DNA of 64,000 nt from Rufibacter ruber (GCF_001647275.1 NZ_LRMM01000017.1:23041-87040), one strand, 5' to 3'; shown: positions 17,909-27,440, counted from the stretch's first letter. Notes: generated by a model from the sequence alone, not told the origin. Numbers and translations: made by a program.

Positions 17909-18649
17909 TTATGACTGAACCCGGGCTTTCTTTAGTTTAATGATGCCCAGCTTGTCTAAGGTCCAGATCACCGGGTAGGTAGGGTCCACCTCCCACCATT
18001 TCACCCCGAAGTTCACACGGTTAGGCAGTTTGTGGTGGTTGTTCTGGAACAGCTCGCCGCCGGTCAGGAAGTCAAAGAACAGGGAGTTCTTGGACTTGTC
18101 ATGGTTGTCAAAGTTCTGATAGCCGTATTTGTGGCCGCTCCAGTTTACAATAGCGCCATGGATAGGACCCATTAAGAAGTGCACGGGCAGCAGCAGGTAC
18201 ATCCACCAGTACTCAGCAAAATAGATATAAAAGACTACGTAGAAGGTGCCCCACGCAATGCGGGAGATCCAGTGGTCGCCAATGCGCTCTACCAGTCTCC
18301 AAACCGGATAATTGCCGTCAAAACGCATCTCCGGCTCCACGCGGTGCTTGAGAACATCATTGTAGATGTTCTTGGTCTTCCACATCATGGTGAACGCGTT
18401 GCTGGAGAAGTGCGGGGAGTGCGGGTCGCGCTCTGTGTCTGAGAACGCGTGGTGCATGCGGTGCAGAATGGCGTAGGCCCTGGGTGAGAGGAATGATGAG
18501 CCTTGGCTGATGTAGGTGAACAGGAAGAAGAATTTTTCCCAGAAAGCGTTCATGGTGAACATTTTGTGGGCGGCATAGCGGTGCAGGTAGAACGTCTGAA
18601 CAAACAGCGACAGATACCAGTGCGCTACAAAGAAAATAAGGATAATCAT
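17909..18649 (-). CDS. Fatty acid desaturase
   Basis: Membrane di-iron acyl desaturase of 246 residues that introduces a double bond into acyl chains. The three histidine boxes are HRYAAH (24-29), HRMHH and FQNNHH near the C-terminus. Hydrophobic segments flank them. Shorter than many acyl-CoA desaturases, but all boxes are present. It probably adjusts membrane fluidity. A promoter-like TTTG-N21-TAGCTTTG lies at 18719-18751 on the minus strand, and a strong terminator follows the gene. Confidence 0.9.
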   Translation of the reverse strand: MIILIFFVAHWYLSLFVQTFYLHRYAAHKMFTMNAFWEKFFFLFTYISQGSSFLSPRAYAILHRMHHAFSDTERDPHSPHFSSNAFTMMWKTKNIYNDVLKHRVEPEMRFDGNYPVWRLVERIGDHWISRIAWGTFYVVFYIYFAEYWWMYLLLPVHFLMGPIHGAIVNWSGHKYGYQNFDNHDKSKNSLFFDFLTGGELFQNNHHKLPNRVNFGVKWWEVDPTYPVIWTLDKLGIIKLKKARVQS

Positions 18650-18718
18650 GCTGGGTGATGCAATTGGTTTACGCCTGTACAGGCACTTAAAGAAACAGTC
18701 TCAGGGAGAATAAGTTCA

Positions 18719-18751
18719 CAAAGCTACAACTCAAGCTGCTTACCTAACAAA
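18719..18751 (-). promoter_or_regulatory. Candidate desaturase promoter
   Basis: On the minus strand, TTTG (18751-18748), 21 bp, then TAGCTTTG (18726-18719). Both boxes match the Bacteroidota consensus; spacing is 2 bp longer than typical. It places the transcript start about 60 bp before the gene. Confidence 0.45.
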
Positions 18752-18823
18752 AAGCACTCTTTAAAAATCTGGAAAAATGACGAAAATCACTTTTGCCGTA
18801 CCTTTTACGCAGCGGCCGCCCTA

Positions 18824-18865
18824 CCTGGTTTCAGCCTGTTTTCTAAAAAGTAGCCCGGAAACAGG
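18824..18865. repeat. Pal10 palindromic element, degenerate
   Basis: CCTGGTTTCAGCCTGTTTTC faces AAAAAGTAGCCCGGAAACAGG, with several mismatches. It lies between the RluA gene end and the desaturase 5' region. Confidence 0.6.
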
Positions 18866-18897
18866 TGTGCGGCCAGCGCCCGAAGTGTAGAAGGAAC

Positions 18898-19581
18898 CTA
18901 GGGCTGGAACGGCTGCCAGGCGGGAATGGCCGGCAGGGGGGCCTGCACCGTCACCCAGGTTTTCAGGACAGGGTGCTCAAATCCCAGTTCGCGGGCGTGC
19001 AGGCAGATGCTTTTGTTGGGGAGGGGGGCGGGGGCACCATATTTCACATCACCCTGAATGGGGCATTTCAGGGAAGCCAACTGGACCCGTATCTGGTGGG
19101 GGCGCCCGGTCACGGGTCTTACCTCCACCAGGTGTTGCCCGCCTCTGGTCGCTAACAGAGTATAGCTCAGCTCAGCCCGCTGGCTACCGGGTTTTTCTGA
19201 GGAGAGGGCCCTGGTGACGTTGCGGGCGGGGTCTTTCACCAGCCAGTGAACCAGCGTGCCCGCCTCGGGCTGGGGTGCCCGTTGCGTAATGGCCCAGTAG
19301 ATTTTCTGAGTTTTACGGGTTTTGAATTGCTCGTTCAGCCGGGTGAGGGCCTTAGAGGTTTTGGCCAGCACCACCACCCCGCTTACCGGCCGGTCCAGCC
19401 GGTGCACCACTCCTATAAAGACATTGCCGGGTTTCTGGTACTTTTCCCGCAGGTAGTCTTTGGCCAGCTCAGATAAAGGAACATCCCCGGTTTCGTCGCC
19501 CTGCACCAGCAGCCCGCTTGGTTTGTTTACCACCAGCACATGGTTGTCTTCAAACAAAACGTCTAGGGGCGGGTAGGGCAT
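18898..19581 (-). CDS. RluA family pseudouridine synthase
   Basis: Converts uridine to pseudouridine in rRNA or tRNA. 227 residues with the RluA catalytic motif HRLDRPVSGVVVL (D63 nucleophile) and the later VEVRPVTGRPHQIRVQLA. No S4 domain precedes the catalytic domain, so it is of the shorter RluA/RluC-core type. The target position cannot be told. Located between the desaturase and panB on the same strand, but separate gaps with Pal elements suggest independent units. Confidence 0.92.
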   Translation of the reverse strand: MPYPPLDVLFEDNHVLVVNKPSGLLVQGDETGDVPLSELAKDYLREKYQKPGNVFIGVVHRLDRPVSGVVVLAKTSKALTRLNEQFKTRKTQKIYWAITQRAPQPEAGTLVHWLVKDPARNVTRALSSEKPGSQRAELSYTLLATRGGQHLVEVRPVTGRPHQIRVQLASLKCPIQGDVKYGAPAPLPNKSICLHARELGFEHPVLKTWVTVQAPLPAIPAWQPFQP

Positions 19582-19650
19582 TTTCTGTCTGGTTGAGAGA
19601 TAGTCTTTGGTTGCTGTTCAGAGAGAGCGGTACTGTGGGTAACGTAACCT

Positions 19651-19692
19651 TCTGTTTTGGGGCTGTTTTCAGAAAAACAGCCCCAAAACAGA
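19651..19692. repeat. Pal11 palindromic element, perfect
   Basis: TCTGTTTTGGGGCTGTTTT and its exact complement around a short CAGA loop. It is one of the best copies, about 70 bp upstream of the RluA gene and 98 bp past panB. Confidence 0.9.
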
Positions 19693-19789
19693 CTTGCTGG
19701 GAGAAGAGGTGCTCGGCTTCAGCAGCGACTCAGGTAGTCTGGGCACCGCGCGGGCAGTCTTCTCTGGGGCTGTAGTTGAAGACCAGGGA

Positions 19790-20608
19790 CTAATAGGCCT
19801 CGTCTTCGCTGGGGAAGTTGCGGGATTTCACGTCACTCACGTAGTTGCTGACCGCCGTGGTGATGGTTTCGTGCAGTTCGGCGTACCGCCGGAGAAAGCG
19901 TGGTTTGAATTCCTTGGTGATGCCTAACAAATCATGGATCACCAGCACCTGCCCGTCTACGTGCGGTCCGGCCCCAATGCCAATAATGGGAATATGCAGT
20001 TCCTCTGCCACCCGTTTGGCCAGGGAGGCCGGAATCTTCTCCAGTACAATGGCAAAGCAGCCCAGTTCCTGGAGAAGGCGGGCGTCAGAGAGGAGTTTTT
20101 CAGCCTCGGCCTCTTCTTTGGCGCGCACTGAGTAGGTCCCGAACTTATAGATAGACTGCGGGGTAAGCCCCAGATGGCCCATAACCGGTACCCCGGCGCT
20201 TAAGATGCGGGAGATGGATTCTTTGATTTCTACGCCGCCTTCCAGCTTCACGCCGTGGCCGCCAGATTCTTTCATGATCCTGATGGCTGAGCGCAGGGCT
20301 TCTGAGGAATTTCCCTGGTACGAGCCAAAGGGGAGGTCTACCACCACAAAGGCCCGCCGCACCCCGCGCACCACTGAAGACGCATGGTAGATCATCTGGT
20401 CCAGCGTGATGGGGAGCGTGGTGTCATGGCCCGCCATCACATTAGAAGCCGAATCACCCACCAGTAAGACATCTGTACCGGCGGCATCCAGCAGGGTAGC
20501 CATGGAGTAGTCATAGGCGGTGAGCATAGAGATCTTCTCCCCGCGCTCTTTCATGCTGTGCAGCTGGTGGGTAGTGACAATCTTGACTTCGGGTTTGTGA
20601 ACCGACAT
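19790..20608 (-). CDS. panB: 3-methyl-2-oxobutanoate hydroxymethyltransferase
   Basis: First committed step of pantothenate (vitamin B5) synthesis: transfers a hydroxymethyl group from 5,10-methylenetetrahydrofolate to ketoisovalerate. 272 residues with [33 protein letters not shown] and [12 protein letters not shown] motifs of the family, and a C-terminal extension reaching [11 protein letters not shown]. No panC or panD is next to it. A good promoter match lies just upstream. Confidence 0.96.
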   Translation of the reverse strand: MSVHKPEVKIVTTHQLHSMKERGEKISMLTAYDYSMATLLDAAGTDVLLVGDSASNVMAGHDTTLPITLDQMIYHASSVVRGVRRAFVVVDLPFGSYQGNSSEALRSAIRIMKESGGHGVKLEGGVEIKESISRILSAGVPVMGHLGLTPQSIYKFGTYSVRAKEEAEAEKLLSDARLLQELGCFAIVLEKIPASLAKRVAEELHIPIIGIGAGPHVDGQVLVIHDLLGITKEFKPRFLRRYAELHETITTAVSNYVSDVKSRNFPSEDEAY

Positions 20609-20630
20609 AGCAGTATGAATTTGAACGGGG

Positions 20631-20660
20631 CAAAGGTATAAAAGAACCTACCGTACCAAA
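20631..20660 (-). promoter_or_regulatory. Candidate panB promoter
   Basis: On the minus strand TTTG (20660-20657), 18 bp, TACCTTTG (20638-20631). The -7 box ends 22 bp before the panB start codon. The -33 box coincides with the edge of Pal12. Confidence 0.6.
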
Positions 20661-20700
20661 AGCGTTTTTGACCTCTTTTCGCCAAAACAGGTGAAAAACA
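20657..20700. repeat. Pal12 element, degenerate
   Basis: GCGTTTTTGACCTCTTTTC faces CCAAAACAGGTGAAAAACAG. It lies between the panB promoter and the lptD terminator, touching both. Confidence 0.55.
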
Positions 20701-20726
20701 GAAGGCCATCTCAAAGATGGCCTTCT
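20700..20726 (-). terminator. Terminator of lptD
   Basis: AGAAGGCCATCT pairs perfectly with AGATGGCCTTCT around a 3-nt loop; on the minus strand the hairpin is followed by GTTTTT. It lies 28 bp past the lptD stop codon. Confidence 0.85.
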
Positions 20727-20753
20727 GGTGCAGTTTCATGCAGGTGCTTCTAC

Positions 20754-23441
20754 TTATCTGTACCTGCCGGTGGCGCTCTCGCTGCGTCTTATGCGCAGGT
20801 CCTGCAACAGAGAAGATTTGGCGTTGATGTTAATAGAGTAACTCTGGAACGGCCCCAGCGGCACCCAGCTGATAGACATCTGCCAGCAGTGCAGGTCCCG
20901 GTTTATGTTCAGGCTGGTATAGCTGAGTGTCTTGTTTTTGAAGTCATAGTTGGTGGTGTAGGTCAGCGCCCATTTATCTGTGAGGGTCACTGAGCCGTTG
21001 ATCCCCGCAGAGGTGGCATTGTTCACCAGGCGGTCAGTGCTGAAGTCACGGGCGAAGTTGGAGGTGAACTGCACTGACATGGTCCAGGGAATGCTAAACT
21101 CCACATAGTCTGCGGCGGTCAGGTTGCGCTGCAGTGACGGCAGGTTGGTAGGCTGTGGAGCTCCCGTGTTGGCGGCGGCTGTGTTCTGCTGTTTACGGGC
21201 GGTGGGGTTTAGCTCAAAGCTGGTGTTGAAATTCAGGTTCATGAGGCGGGCAAACCGCAGGCCCCCGTCTTGCAGCAGATACCGGCTAACCCGGCGGCCG
21301 TTCACGTACTGGTAAGGGTCAAAGCTACCGGTGAGGTTGAACCCGAAATCATTGAACAGCCTGGTGTTCAGGTTGACATTGATAGTAGAAAGTTTGAAAG
21401 AGTCAGCGGCCATGTTGTAAGAGCCACTAATGCCAAAGGCGTCAATCAGACTCACTTTCTTGAATACCCCGGCGCTGTCTGTCTTCACTTTCATCTCCAC
21501 GTTGTTCTGAATGCTGAACCCAATGGCGCTACTGAATCCAACGCCCGGAATACCAGAGGCGCCCTCCCCAAACCTGGAGACCAGTCTGGAATTGCCCAGG
21601 CTGTCTGTCTGTACCCGCTGGTAAAAACCATACTCCGGCCGGCCAAAATCTGGGGTAATGTTATAAGAGACAGAAGGGGTGAGCGTGTGTCTGATGGCTT
21701 CCAGCTTTTTCCCTTTGATTTGGGCAATGCCGTAAATGTTGGTGGTGAGGGAAAGGTTGCCGGAGTATTGGTAGGCCCGGTGTAATCCGTTGAGGGTGTC
21801 TACTTTCAACACATCACTCCCGGGAAGGCTGCTATACGTGTATTTGCGGGTAAACCAGCTTTCACTGTAGCTTACGCCAGGGGTGAGTTTGAAATACTTG
21901 AACAGGTTTACTGTCCCTAAAGTGATAGGAATATCATGGGTAATGGTGGGTCTGTTGCTGTTACGGTAGATCTCCCCCAGGTTCGTAAAGCTGATAGGGT
22001 AAATGGTGTCACGGCTTGCCACATTGGTAAACGGATAGCTTTGCCCGCCATTCAACCGTACATTGTTAGAAATATTCTGACTTAAACGCAGGTTATACCC
22101 CAGCCTGATCCCCTCAATCCATCTGCCGGTGAGGGTGCCGCCAAACCACTCAATAGGGCTTTGGCTGGATACCGAGAAGCTGGCCTGGGGGTTGAGGGTC
22201 ATGACCTGGGGTTTGGTTACGTCATATGAATTGGTCTGGGATTGGGCCAGAACAAAATCATAGCTGATAGGCGAATTGGGGCTGCTCTTCCGGTAAGAGA
22301 CGGTGGAGTAAAAGCTGGGGGATAAAGTGTTCTGAATGGTAGCATTGGGGTTTCTGATATTGGCAAACTGGCTGCTTACATTCACATTTGCTGAGAACTG
22401 CCCTTTGCCGGGTAAGGTGATAGGGGTGTGGTTCCAGCTAAGGGAGAAGTCTTTTGAATCGCCCAGGTTCAGCACCTGGTCTGTGGTGCGGCCAAACGGG
22501 ATGCTTTCATTCCCTTTATTAGAGGCATACCTGATGTTAAAGCTGCCGTTGAACTTGTACCGTTTGGTATAGTTAGACTGTACGTTTACCGCATGGCCTC
22601 CCAGGGAATAAATATCACCGGTAAAACGCATGTCCATGTACTCATTCATGGCCCAGTAAAAGCCCCCGTTGCTGAGGTAATAGCCCAGCTGGGCAGACTC
22701 GCCAAAGGTGGGAATGATCACCCCAGACCCCCGGGTGCGCGGTGAGGGGAAGAACCCGAACGGAAACCCAATGGGCGTTGGTACGTCTGCAAACACCAGA
22801 TGGAACGGCCCGGCCACCACCCGGTCATTGGGAATCACCTTCATTTTGGTGGCCTTGATGTAAAAGTGGGGGTGCTCTAGATTACAAGTGGTATATTTGG
22901 CGTGCTGGCCGTAAATTTCGTTCAGCTCGTTTTTTTTGATGGTCTCCGCGTGAATGTAGCCCTCCCCCTGGGTGGTGATGGCCCCCATGACCCTGCCCCG
23001 CTTGGTTTTGTAGTTATAGGTCATGCTCTCCGCCTGGTAGGTCTCCGCCCCGTTTTTGAACACCGGCTGCTGCTGGAGCTTTCCGGTAGAGTCTTGCACC
23101 CCCTGGGCGGTGATGATGTTGGTTTTCCAGTTGATCTGGATAAAGGCGGCGTCCAGGGCTATCTCTCCATAATCAATGTGCGCGTCACCGTACAGAAACA
23201 TGATCTGGCTGATGGCGTCATACCTGATAGAATCTTTGGCCTTATAATTGATAGTGGTCTCAATATCGCCGCGCTTGGCGGCGTTAGTAGTATCAGCGGC
23301 GGCGTTAACGGTGACAGAGTCAGGTGAGGCGGTGGTAGTAGAGGCGGGACGTACTTGTGCATTTCCCTCTGTGCCGGAAAAAAACGCAGCCAGTAGCAAC
23401 AGGCCTAGTACCAAAAACTGGAGGGATCTTTTCGGAATCAA
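20754..23441 (-). CDS. lptD: LPS assembly outer membrane protein LptD-like
   Basis: Outer membrane beta-barrel that inserts lipopolysaccharide into the outer leaflet. 895 residues: signal peptide (MIPKRSLQFLVLGLLLLAAF, cleaved near GNAQ), an N-terminal OstA-type beta-jellyroll (about 60-200, ISQIMFLYGDAHIDYGEI), then a long region of alternating beta strands with aromatic ends forming the barrel. This is the Bacteroidota-type putative LptD, quite different in sequence from the E. coli protein. Divergent from the amidase gene across 68 bp, with a TAACTTTG box (23473-23480, minus strand) in the gap. Confidence 0.87.
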   Translation of the reverse strand: MIPKRSLQFLVLGLLLLAAFFSGTEGNAQVRPASTTTASPDSVTVNAAADTTNAAKRGDIETTINYKAKDSIRYDAISQIMFLYGDAHIDYGEIALDAAFIQINWKTNIITAQGVQDSTGKLQQQPVFKNGAETYQAESMTYNYKTKRGRVMGAITTQGEGYIHAETIKKNELNEIYGQHAKYTTCNLEHPHFYIKATKMKVIPNDRVVAGPFHLVFADVPTPIGFPFGFFPSPRTRGSGVIIPTFGESAQLGYYLSNGGFYWAMNEYMDMRFTGDIYSLGGHAVNVQSNYTKRYKFNGSFNIRYASNKGNESIPFGRTTDQVLNLGDSKDFSLSWNHTPITLPGKGQFSANVNVSSQFANIRNPNATIQNTLSPSFYSTVSYRKSSPNSPISYDFVLAQSQTNSYDVTKPQVMTLNPQASFSVSSQSPIEWFGGTLTGRWIEGIRLGYNLRLSQNISNNVRLNGGQSYPFTNVASRDTIYPISFTNLGEIYRNSNRPTITHDIPITLGTVNLFKYFKLTPGVSYSESWFTRKYTYSSLPGSDVLKVDTLNGLHRAYQYSGNLSLTTNIYGIAQIKGKKLEAIRHTLTPSVSYNITPDFGRPEYGFYQRVQTDSLGNSRLVSRFGEGASGIPGVGFSSAIGFSIQNNVEMKVKTDSAGVFKKVSLIDAFGISGSYNMAADSFKLSTINVNLNTRLFNDFGFNLTGSFDPYQYVNGRRVSRYLLQDGGLRFARLMNLNFNTSFELNPTARKQQNTAAANTGAPQPTNLPSLQRNLTAADYVEFSIPWTMSVQFTSNFARDFSTDRLVNNATSAGINGSVTLTDKWALTYTTNYDFKNKTLSYTSLNINRDLHCWQMSISWVPLGPFQSYSININAKSSLLQDLRIRRSESATGRYR

Positions 23442-23509
23442 GTAAAGTTTTTGTTATTTTGTTACTTAGCTACAAAGTTATTAACAATAGCTTTTAACTA
23501 ACGCATACC

Positions 23510-24286
23510 GTGAAAAATATTGTCCTGCTTACCGTACTTGTTCTTTTATTTCTGCCTTCCTTCACTCCTGTCAAGCGGAAGGAAGTGAAAATACGCACGG
23601 TGGTGATTGATGCCGGTCACGGGGGGAAAGACACCGGGTGTAACGGTAACTCTGCCAAAGAGAAAGATGTTGCCTTAAAGGTGGCCCTGCAATTGGGCAG
23701 CCTGATTGAAGAAAATCTTTCAGACGTGAACGTCATCTACACCCGTAAGAATGATACGTTTGTAGAGTTGATTGACCGGGCGGGCATCGCCAACAAGAAC
23801 CACGCAGATTTGTTTATCTCCATTCACTGCAACTCCGGCCCCAGCGCCGCCTTCGGGACCGAGACCTATACCATGGGGCTGCACAAAACCACCAGCAACC
23901 TGTCTGTGGCCCAGCGCGAGAACTCGGTTATCTTGCAGGAAGAAAACTACAAAGAGAAATACAACGGCTTTAATCCCAGCTCCCCGCAGAGCCATATTCT
24001 TTTCAGCCTGTACCAGAGCGCCTATATTGACAACAGTCTTAGATTTGCCCAGAAAGTAGAGCAGCAATTCAAACATAAAGTGGGCCGCTCCAGCCGCGGC
24101 GTAAAGCAGGCGGGCTTCTTAGTGCTCTGGAAATCAGCCATGCCCAGCGCGTTGATTGAAATTGGCTTCCTGACCAATCCCAAGGAAGAAGTGTTTCTCA
24201 ACGATAAGACCAATCAAACGTATATGGCATCAGGCATTTACCGCGCTTTCAAAGAATACAAGCAAGAGCTGGAGGCCATGAACTAA
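23510..24286 (+). CDS. N-acetylmuramoyl-L-alanine amidase
   Basis: Cleaves the lactyl amide between MurNAc and L-alanine in peptidoglycan, usually for cell separation. Amidase_3 domain with the zinc residues H37 (IDAGHGGKD), E51 and H106 (SIHCNSG), and catalytic E217 (ALIEIGFLTNP). A short N-terminal signal sequence (MKNIVLLTVLVLLFLPSF) sends it to the periplasm. 258 residues, with no extra binding domain. Stop codon is 13 bp before the MCE gene, so both are likely one transcript dedicated to the envelope. Confidence 0.94.
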   Translation: MKNIVLLTVLVLLFLPSFTPVKRKEVKIRTVVIDAGHGGKDTGCNGNSAKEKDVALKVALQLGSLIEENLSDVNVIYTRKNDTFVELIDRAGIANKNHADLFISIHCNSGPSAAFGTETYTMGLHKTTSNLSVAQRENSVILQEENYKEKYNGFNPSSPQSHILFSLYQSAYIDNSLRFAQKVEQQFKHKVGRSSRGVKQAGFLVLWKSAMPSALIEIGFLTNPKEEVFLNDKTNQTYMASGIYRAFKEYKQELEAMN

Positions 24287-24299
24287 CTAATCCTACACT

Positions 24300-25319
24300 G
24301 TGAAATTTTCTAAAGAACTCAAAGTGGCGCTACTCGGCATTGTAGCCGTAGTACTCCTCTATGTGGGCTATATATTCCTCAAAGGAACAGATATCTTCTC
24401 AGATACCCGTACCTATTATGTCACCTATCAGAACGTAGAAGGCCTAACCAAATCAAACCCGGTGGTGCTGAATGGTCTGCGGGTGGGGCTGGTGCAGGAG
24501 ATGCAGCTGCAGCAGAACAAGGGGAACGCGATCATGGTCACGCTGGCGATCAACAAAGACATTGAAGTGGGAGACTCTACCGTGGCCCAGCTGGTGAGTT
24601 CAGACCTGCTGGGAGGCAAGTCCATAGAACTGTACATGGGCCGGAACAGGACGCGCTATGAAGGCGGGGAACACCTGATCCCTTTCCAGAAGGAAAGCCT
24701 GACCGATATGTTCACCAAAAAAGCCATGCCGGTTTTAGATACGGTTGACTCCACGTTGGTCAGACTGAACCAGTTCCTGGACAAAGATGCCAAACGGAGC
24801 ATCCAGTCTATCTTGCTCAATGCAGAGGCCACCTCAGAGGCGCTTCGCATGATAGCCTTGTCTAACCAGGGCAACATCAACCAGATTACGGGCAACCTGG
24901 CCGCGCTAACCGCTTCCCTGCGGGGGACTGAGGCCAAATTCAGTCAGCTGGCCTCTAACCTGAACACCCTCTCAGACACTTTTGATATTCAGTCAGTGAA
25001 CCGGACCATACGGGGGCTGGACAGCACCGTGGCGCAGGCCCAGCTGACCATGCGCAGGCTGAATGAGAACACCGGTACCTTGGGCCGCATCATGAATGAC
25101 GACTCCCTGTACCGCAACCTGAATGCCTCTTCTGAGAGTTTGAATGCCCTTTTGATGGACTTGAAAGCCAACCCTAAACGCTACGTGCACTTCTCCCTGC
25201 TGCAGATTGGCGGCGGTACCAAAGTTGACAAAGCCGGCAGCGTGAAAGAAGCCGCTAAAGTAAAAAATGCCACCAATGTGCAGAAGGCAGGCACGGTGGA
25301 GGAGGTAGAGAAAAACTAA
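24300..25319 (+). CDS. MlaD/MCE family protein
   Basis: Single-pass inner membrane protein with a periplasmic MCE domain, the lipid-binding component of Mla-type transport systems. Membrane anchor at about residues 7-28, MCE domain at about 38-120 (YYVTYQNVEGLTKSNPVVLNG, GLRVGLV), then a long helical region (about 130-290) with LATLTASLR-like heptads. The C-terminus is Lys/Val-rich and low in complexity. 339 residues. Co-transcribed with the amidase; mlaE and mlaF are not in the window. Pal13 follows with a T run. Confidence 0.9.
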   Translation: MKFSKELKVALLGIVAVVLLYVGYIFLKGTDIFSDTRTYYVTYQNVEGLTKSNPVVLNGLRVGLVQEMQLQQNKGNAIMVTLAINKDIEVGDSTVAQLVSSDLLGGKSIELYMGRNRTRYEGGEHLIPFQKESLTDMFTKKAMPVLDTVDSTLVRLNQFLDKDAKRSIQSILLNAEATSEALRMIALSNQGNINQITGNLAALTASLRGTEAKFSQLASNLNTLSDTFDIQSVNRTIRGLDSTVAQAQLTMRRLNENTGTLGRIMNDDSLYRNLNASSESLNALLMDLKANPKRYVHFSLLQIGGGTKVDKAGSVKEAAKVKNATNVQKAGTVEEVEKN

Positions 25320-25350
25320 CGTTTACCCCTGAGAAGGGATACCCTACAGG

Positions 25351-25396
25351 AAGCGTTTCCGGGCTGGTTTTTCAAAAACAGCCCGGAAACGCTTTT
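25351..25396 (+). repeat. Pal13 element, terminator-like
   Basis: AAGCGTTTCCGGGCTG pairs with CAGCCCGGAAACGCTT and continues into TTTTTTG on the plus strand, so this copy is also a plausible intrinsic terminator of the amidase-MCE operon. The TTCCGG / CCGGAA variant is changed in both arms. Confidence 0.85.
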
Positions 25397-25463
25397 TTGT
25401 TTCTTCCGTTTACCAAAAAAAGAAACTTTGCTAACAGGTGTTAGGTTGGCTCGCCATAATTTC

Positions 25464-25471
25464 TATATTTG
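25464..25471 (+). promoter_or_regulatory. Likely -7 box of the carboxylase gene
   Basis: TATATTTG matches TAnnTTTG; TTAG stands at the 19-bp distance, half matching TTTG. It would start transcription about 100 bp before the ATG at 25583. Confidence 0.45.
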
Positions 25472-25582
25472 TAAACGAACCGTATGCAGAGAATAAGGGG
25501 CGCCTTCTGTAGAACCTCTGCACCTGAAGGCTTTTTGCTTCACTATTCCCGTACCCAACAACATCTATTGTACGCACCCATC

Positions 25583-27211
25583 ATGGACATTGAATTCAAC
25601 AAGAACGAAGACGCCCTCAAGCAGCTTTCCTTTCAGCTTTCAGCCAAACTTAAAAAGGTGGCACAGGGCGGCGGCGAGAAAGCCATTGCCAAGCAGCACG
25701 AGAAAGGAAAACTTACCGCCCGTGAGCGCATTCAATATTTAATAGATGAAGATTCTGAATTCCTGGAGATTGCCGCCTTTGCCGGCGAAGGCATGTACCA
25801 GGAATACGGCGGCTGCCCCAGCGGCGGCGTGGTCACGGGCATTGGCTACGTAAAAGGCCGGCAGTGCATGATAGTGGCCAATGACGCCACCGTGAAAGCG
25901 GGGGCGTGGTTCCCCATCACCGCTAAGAAAAACCTTAGAGCCCAGGAGATTGCCCTGGAGAACCGACTGCCGGTCATTTACCTGGTAGACAGCGCGGGCG
26001 TTTTCCTGCCCATGCAAGACGAGATTTTCCCAGACAAAGAGCACTTTGGGCGCATGTTTAGAAACAACGCCATCATGAGCAGTGAGGGCATCGTGCAGAT
26101 CTCGGCCATCATGGGCTCTTGCGTGGCGGGCGGCGCGTATCTGCCTATTATGAGTGACGAGGCCATGATTGTGGAAGGCACCGGCTCCATCTTTCTGGCG
26201 GGTTCTTACCTGGTGAAAGCGGCCATTGGCGAAACCATTGACAACGAGACCCTCGGCGGAGCCACCACCCACTCAGAAATCTCCGGCGTAACCGATTACA
26301 AGTTCAAAACCGACCAGGAGTGCCTGGACCACATACGCAACATCTTTGACAAGATGGGCGACAACCCCAAAGCCGGTTTCAACCGCGTGGCATCGGCGCA
26401 GCCGAAACTGGACCCGAAGGAGATCTACGGGATTCTGCCCCAGGACCGCGTGAAGCCCTATGACATGATGGACATTATTCTGCGGCTGGTAGACAACTCA
26501 GAGTTTGAGCCTTACAAAGACCTGTACGGGCAGAGCCTCATCTGCGGCCTAGCCCGCATTGACGGCTGGGCCGTGGGCATTGTGGCCAACCAGCGCAAGA
26601 TTGTGAAAAGCAAGAAAGGCGAGATGCAGATGGGCGGCGTGATCTACTCAGACAGCGCAGACAAAGCCGCCCGGTTCATCATGAACTGCAACCAGAAGAA
26701 GATTCCGCTCCTATTCTTACAGGACGTGTCTGGTTTTATGGTGGGTAGCAAAGCCGAACACGGCGGCATCATTAAAGACGGGGCTAAACTGGTGAACGCC
26801 ATGAGCAACAGCGTGGTGCCCAAGTTTACCATTATTGTAGGCAACAGCTACGGCGCGGGCAATTACGCCATGTGCGGCAAAGCCTATGACCCGCGCCTCA
26901 TCTACGCCTGGCCCACGGCGCAGTTGGCCGTGATGAGCGGCGCCTCGGCGGCCAAAACCTTGTTGCAGATCCAGGTGGCGTCTCTCAAAGCCAAAGGCGA
27001 AGAGATCACCCCGGAGGCCGAAAAAGAACTGCTGGACAAAATCACCGCGCGCTACAATGAACAGCTGAGTCCGTACTACGCGGCGGCGAGGCTGTGGGTA
27101 GACGGCATCATTGACCCGCTGGAAACCCGCAAAGTGATCTCCATGGGCATTGAGGCCGCCAACCACGCGCCTATCACCAAGCCCTTTAACGTAGGCGTGA
27201 TCCAAACCTGA
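25583..27211 (+). CDS. Acyl-CoA carboxylase beta subunit (MCC-like)
   Basis: Carboxyltransferase subunit of a biotin-dependent acyl-CoA carboxylase. 542 residues; both crotonase-like halves are present (GGCPSGGVVTGIGYVKGRQ and GVIYSDSADKAARFI regions), with VDSAGVFLPMQDEIFPDKEHFGR and GSCVAGGAYLPIMSDE. The first of these fits methylcrotonyl-CoA carboxylase beta subunits better than propionyl-CoA ones, which would place it in leucine breakdown; substrate assignment is tentative. The frame is open from 25484, but the ATG at 25583 (MDIEFNKNEDALKQLS) is the natural start. The biotin-carrying alpha subunit is not adjacent. Confidence 0.92.
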   Translation: MDIEFNKNEDALKQLSFQLSAKLKKVAQGGGEKAIAKQHEKGKLTARERIQYLIDEDSEFLEIAAFAGEGMYQEYGGCPSGGVVTGIGYVKGRQCMIVANDATVKAGAWFPITAKKNLRAQEIALENRLPVIYLVDSAGVFLPMQDEIFPDKEHFGRMFRNNAIMSSEGIVQISAIMGSCVAGGAYLPIMSDEAMIVEGTGSIFLAGSYLVKAAIGETIDNETLGGATTHSEISGVTDYKFKTDQECLDHIRNIFDKMGDNPKAGFNRVASAQPKLDPKEIYGILPQDRVKPYDMMDIILRLVDNSEFEPYKDLYGQSLICGLARIDGWAVGIVANQRKIVKSKKGEMQMGGVIYSDSADKAARFIMNCNQKKIPLLFLQDVSGFMVGSKAEHGGIIKDGAKLVNAMSNSVVPKFTIIVGNSYGAGNYAMCGKAYDPRLIYAWPTAQLAVMSGASAAKTLLQIQVASLKAKGEEITPEAEKELLDKITARYNEQLSPYYAAARLWVDGIIDPLETRKVISMGIEAANHAPITKPFNVGVIQT

Positions 27212-27257
27212 TTTTAATTTAGAATTAAGAATTAAGAATTTGACAGGGATTCCCTGG

Positions 27258-27356
27258 CCCGCCTCTGGCGAGTGTGGGCTGTCTTCGGCCTCTGGCCGAA
27301 TCACGGGTGTAGTTGAAGCGGGACGCCGTTTGTACCCCACGCTCGCCAGAGGCGGG
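27258..27356. repeat. C repeat inverted pair
   Basis: CCCGCCTCTGGCGAG at 27258-27272 and its exact complement CTCGCCAGAGGCGGG at 27342-27356, with 69 bp between. A third copy of the 15-mer occurs at 53758-53772. Confidence 0.75.
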
Positions 27357-27397
27357 CGAAGGGCAAGAGGTGTCTGGCACAAACTTCTGCTCTGGTT

Positions 27398-27440
27398 TCC
27401 GTTTCTGGCCTGTTTTCAGGAAAACAGGCCAGAAACAGGA
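27398..27440. repeat. Pal14 palindromic element
   Basis: TCCGTTTCTGGCCTGTTTTC faces GAAAACAGGCCAGAAACAGGA, nearly perfect. It uses the TTTCTGG / CCAGAAA arm variant. Confidence 0.85.

Noticed and set aside
23473..23480. lptD promoter from TAACTTTG on the minus strand
   Set aside because: No TTTG at the -33 distance; kept only as a remark in the lptD entry.
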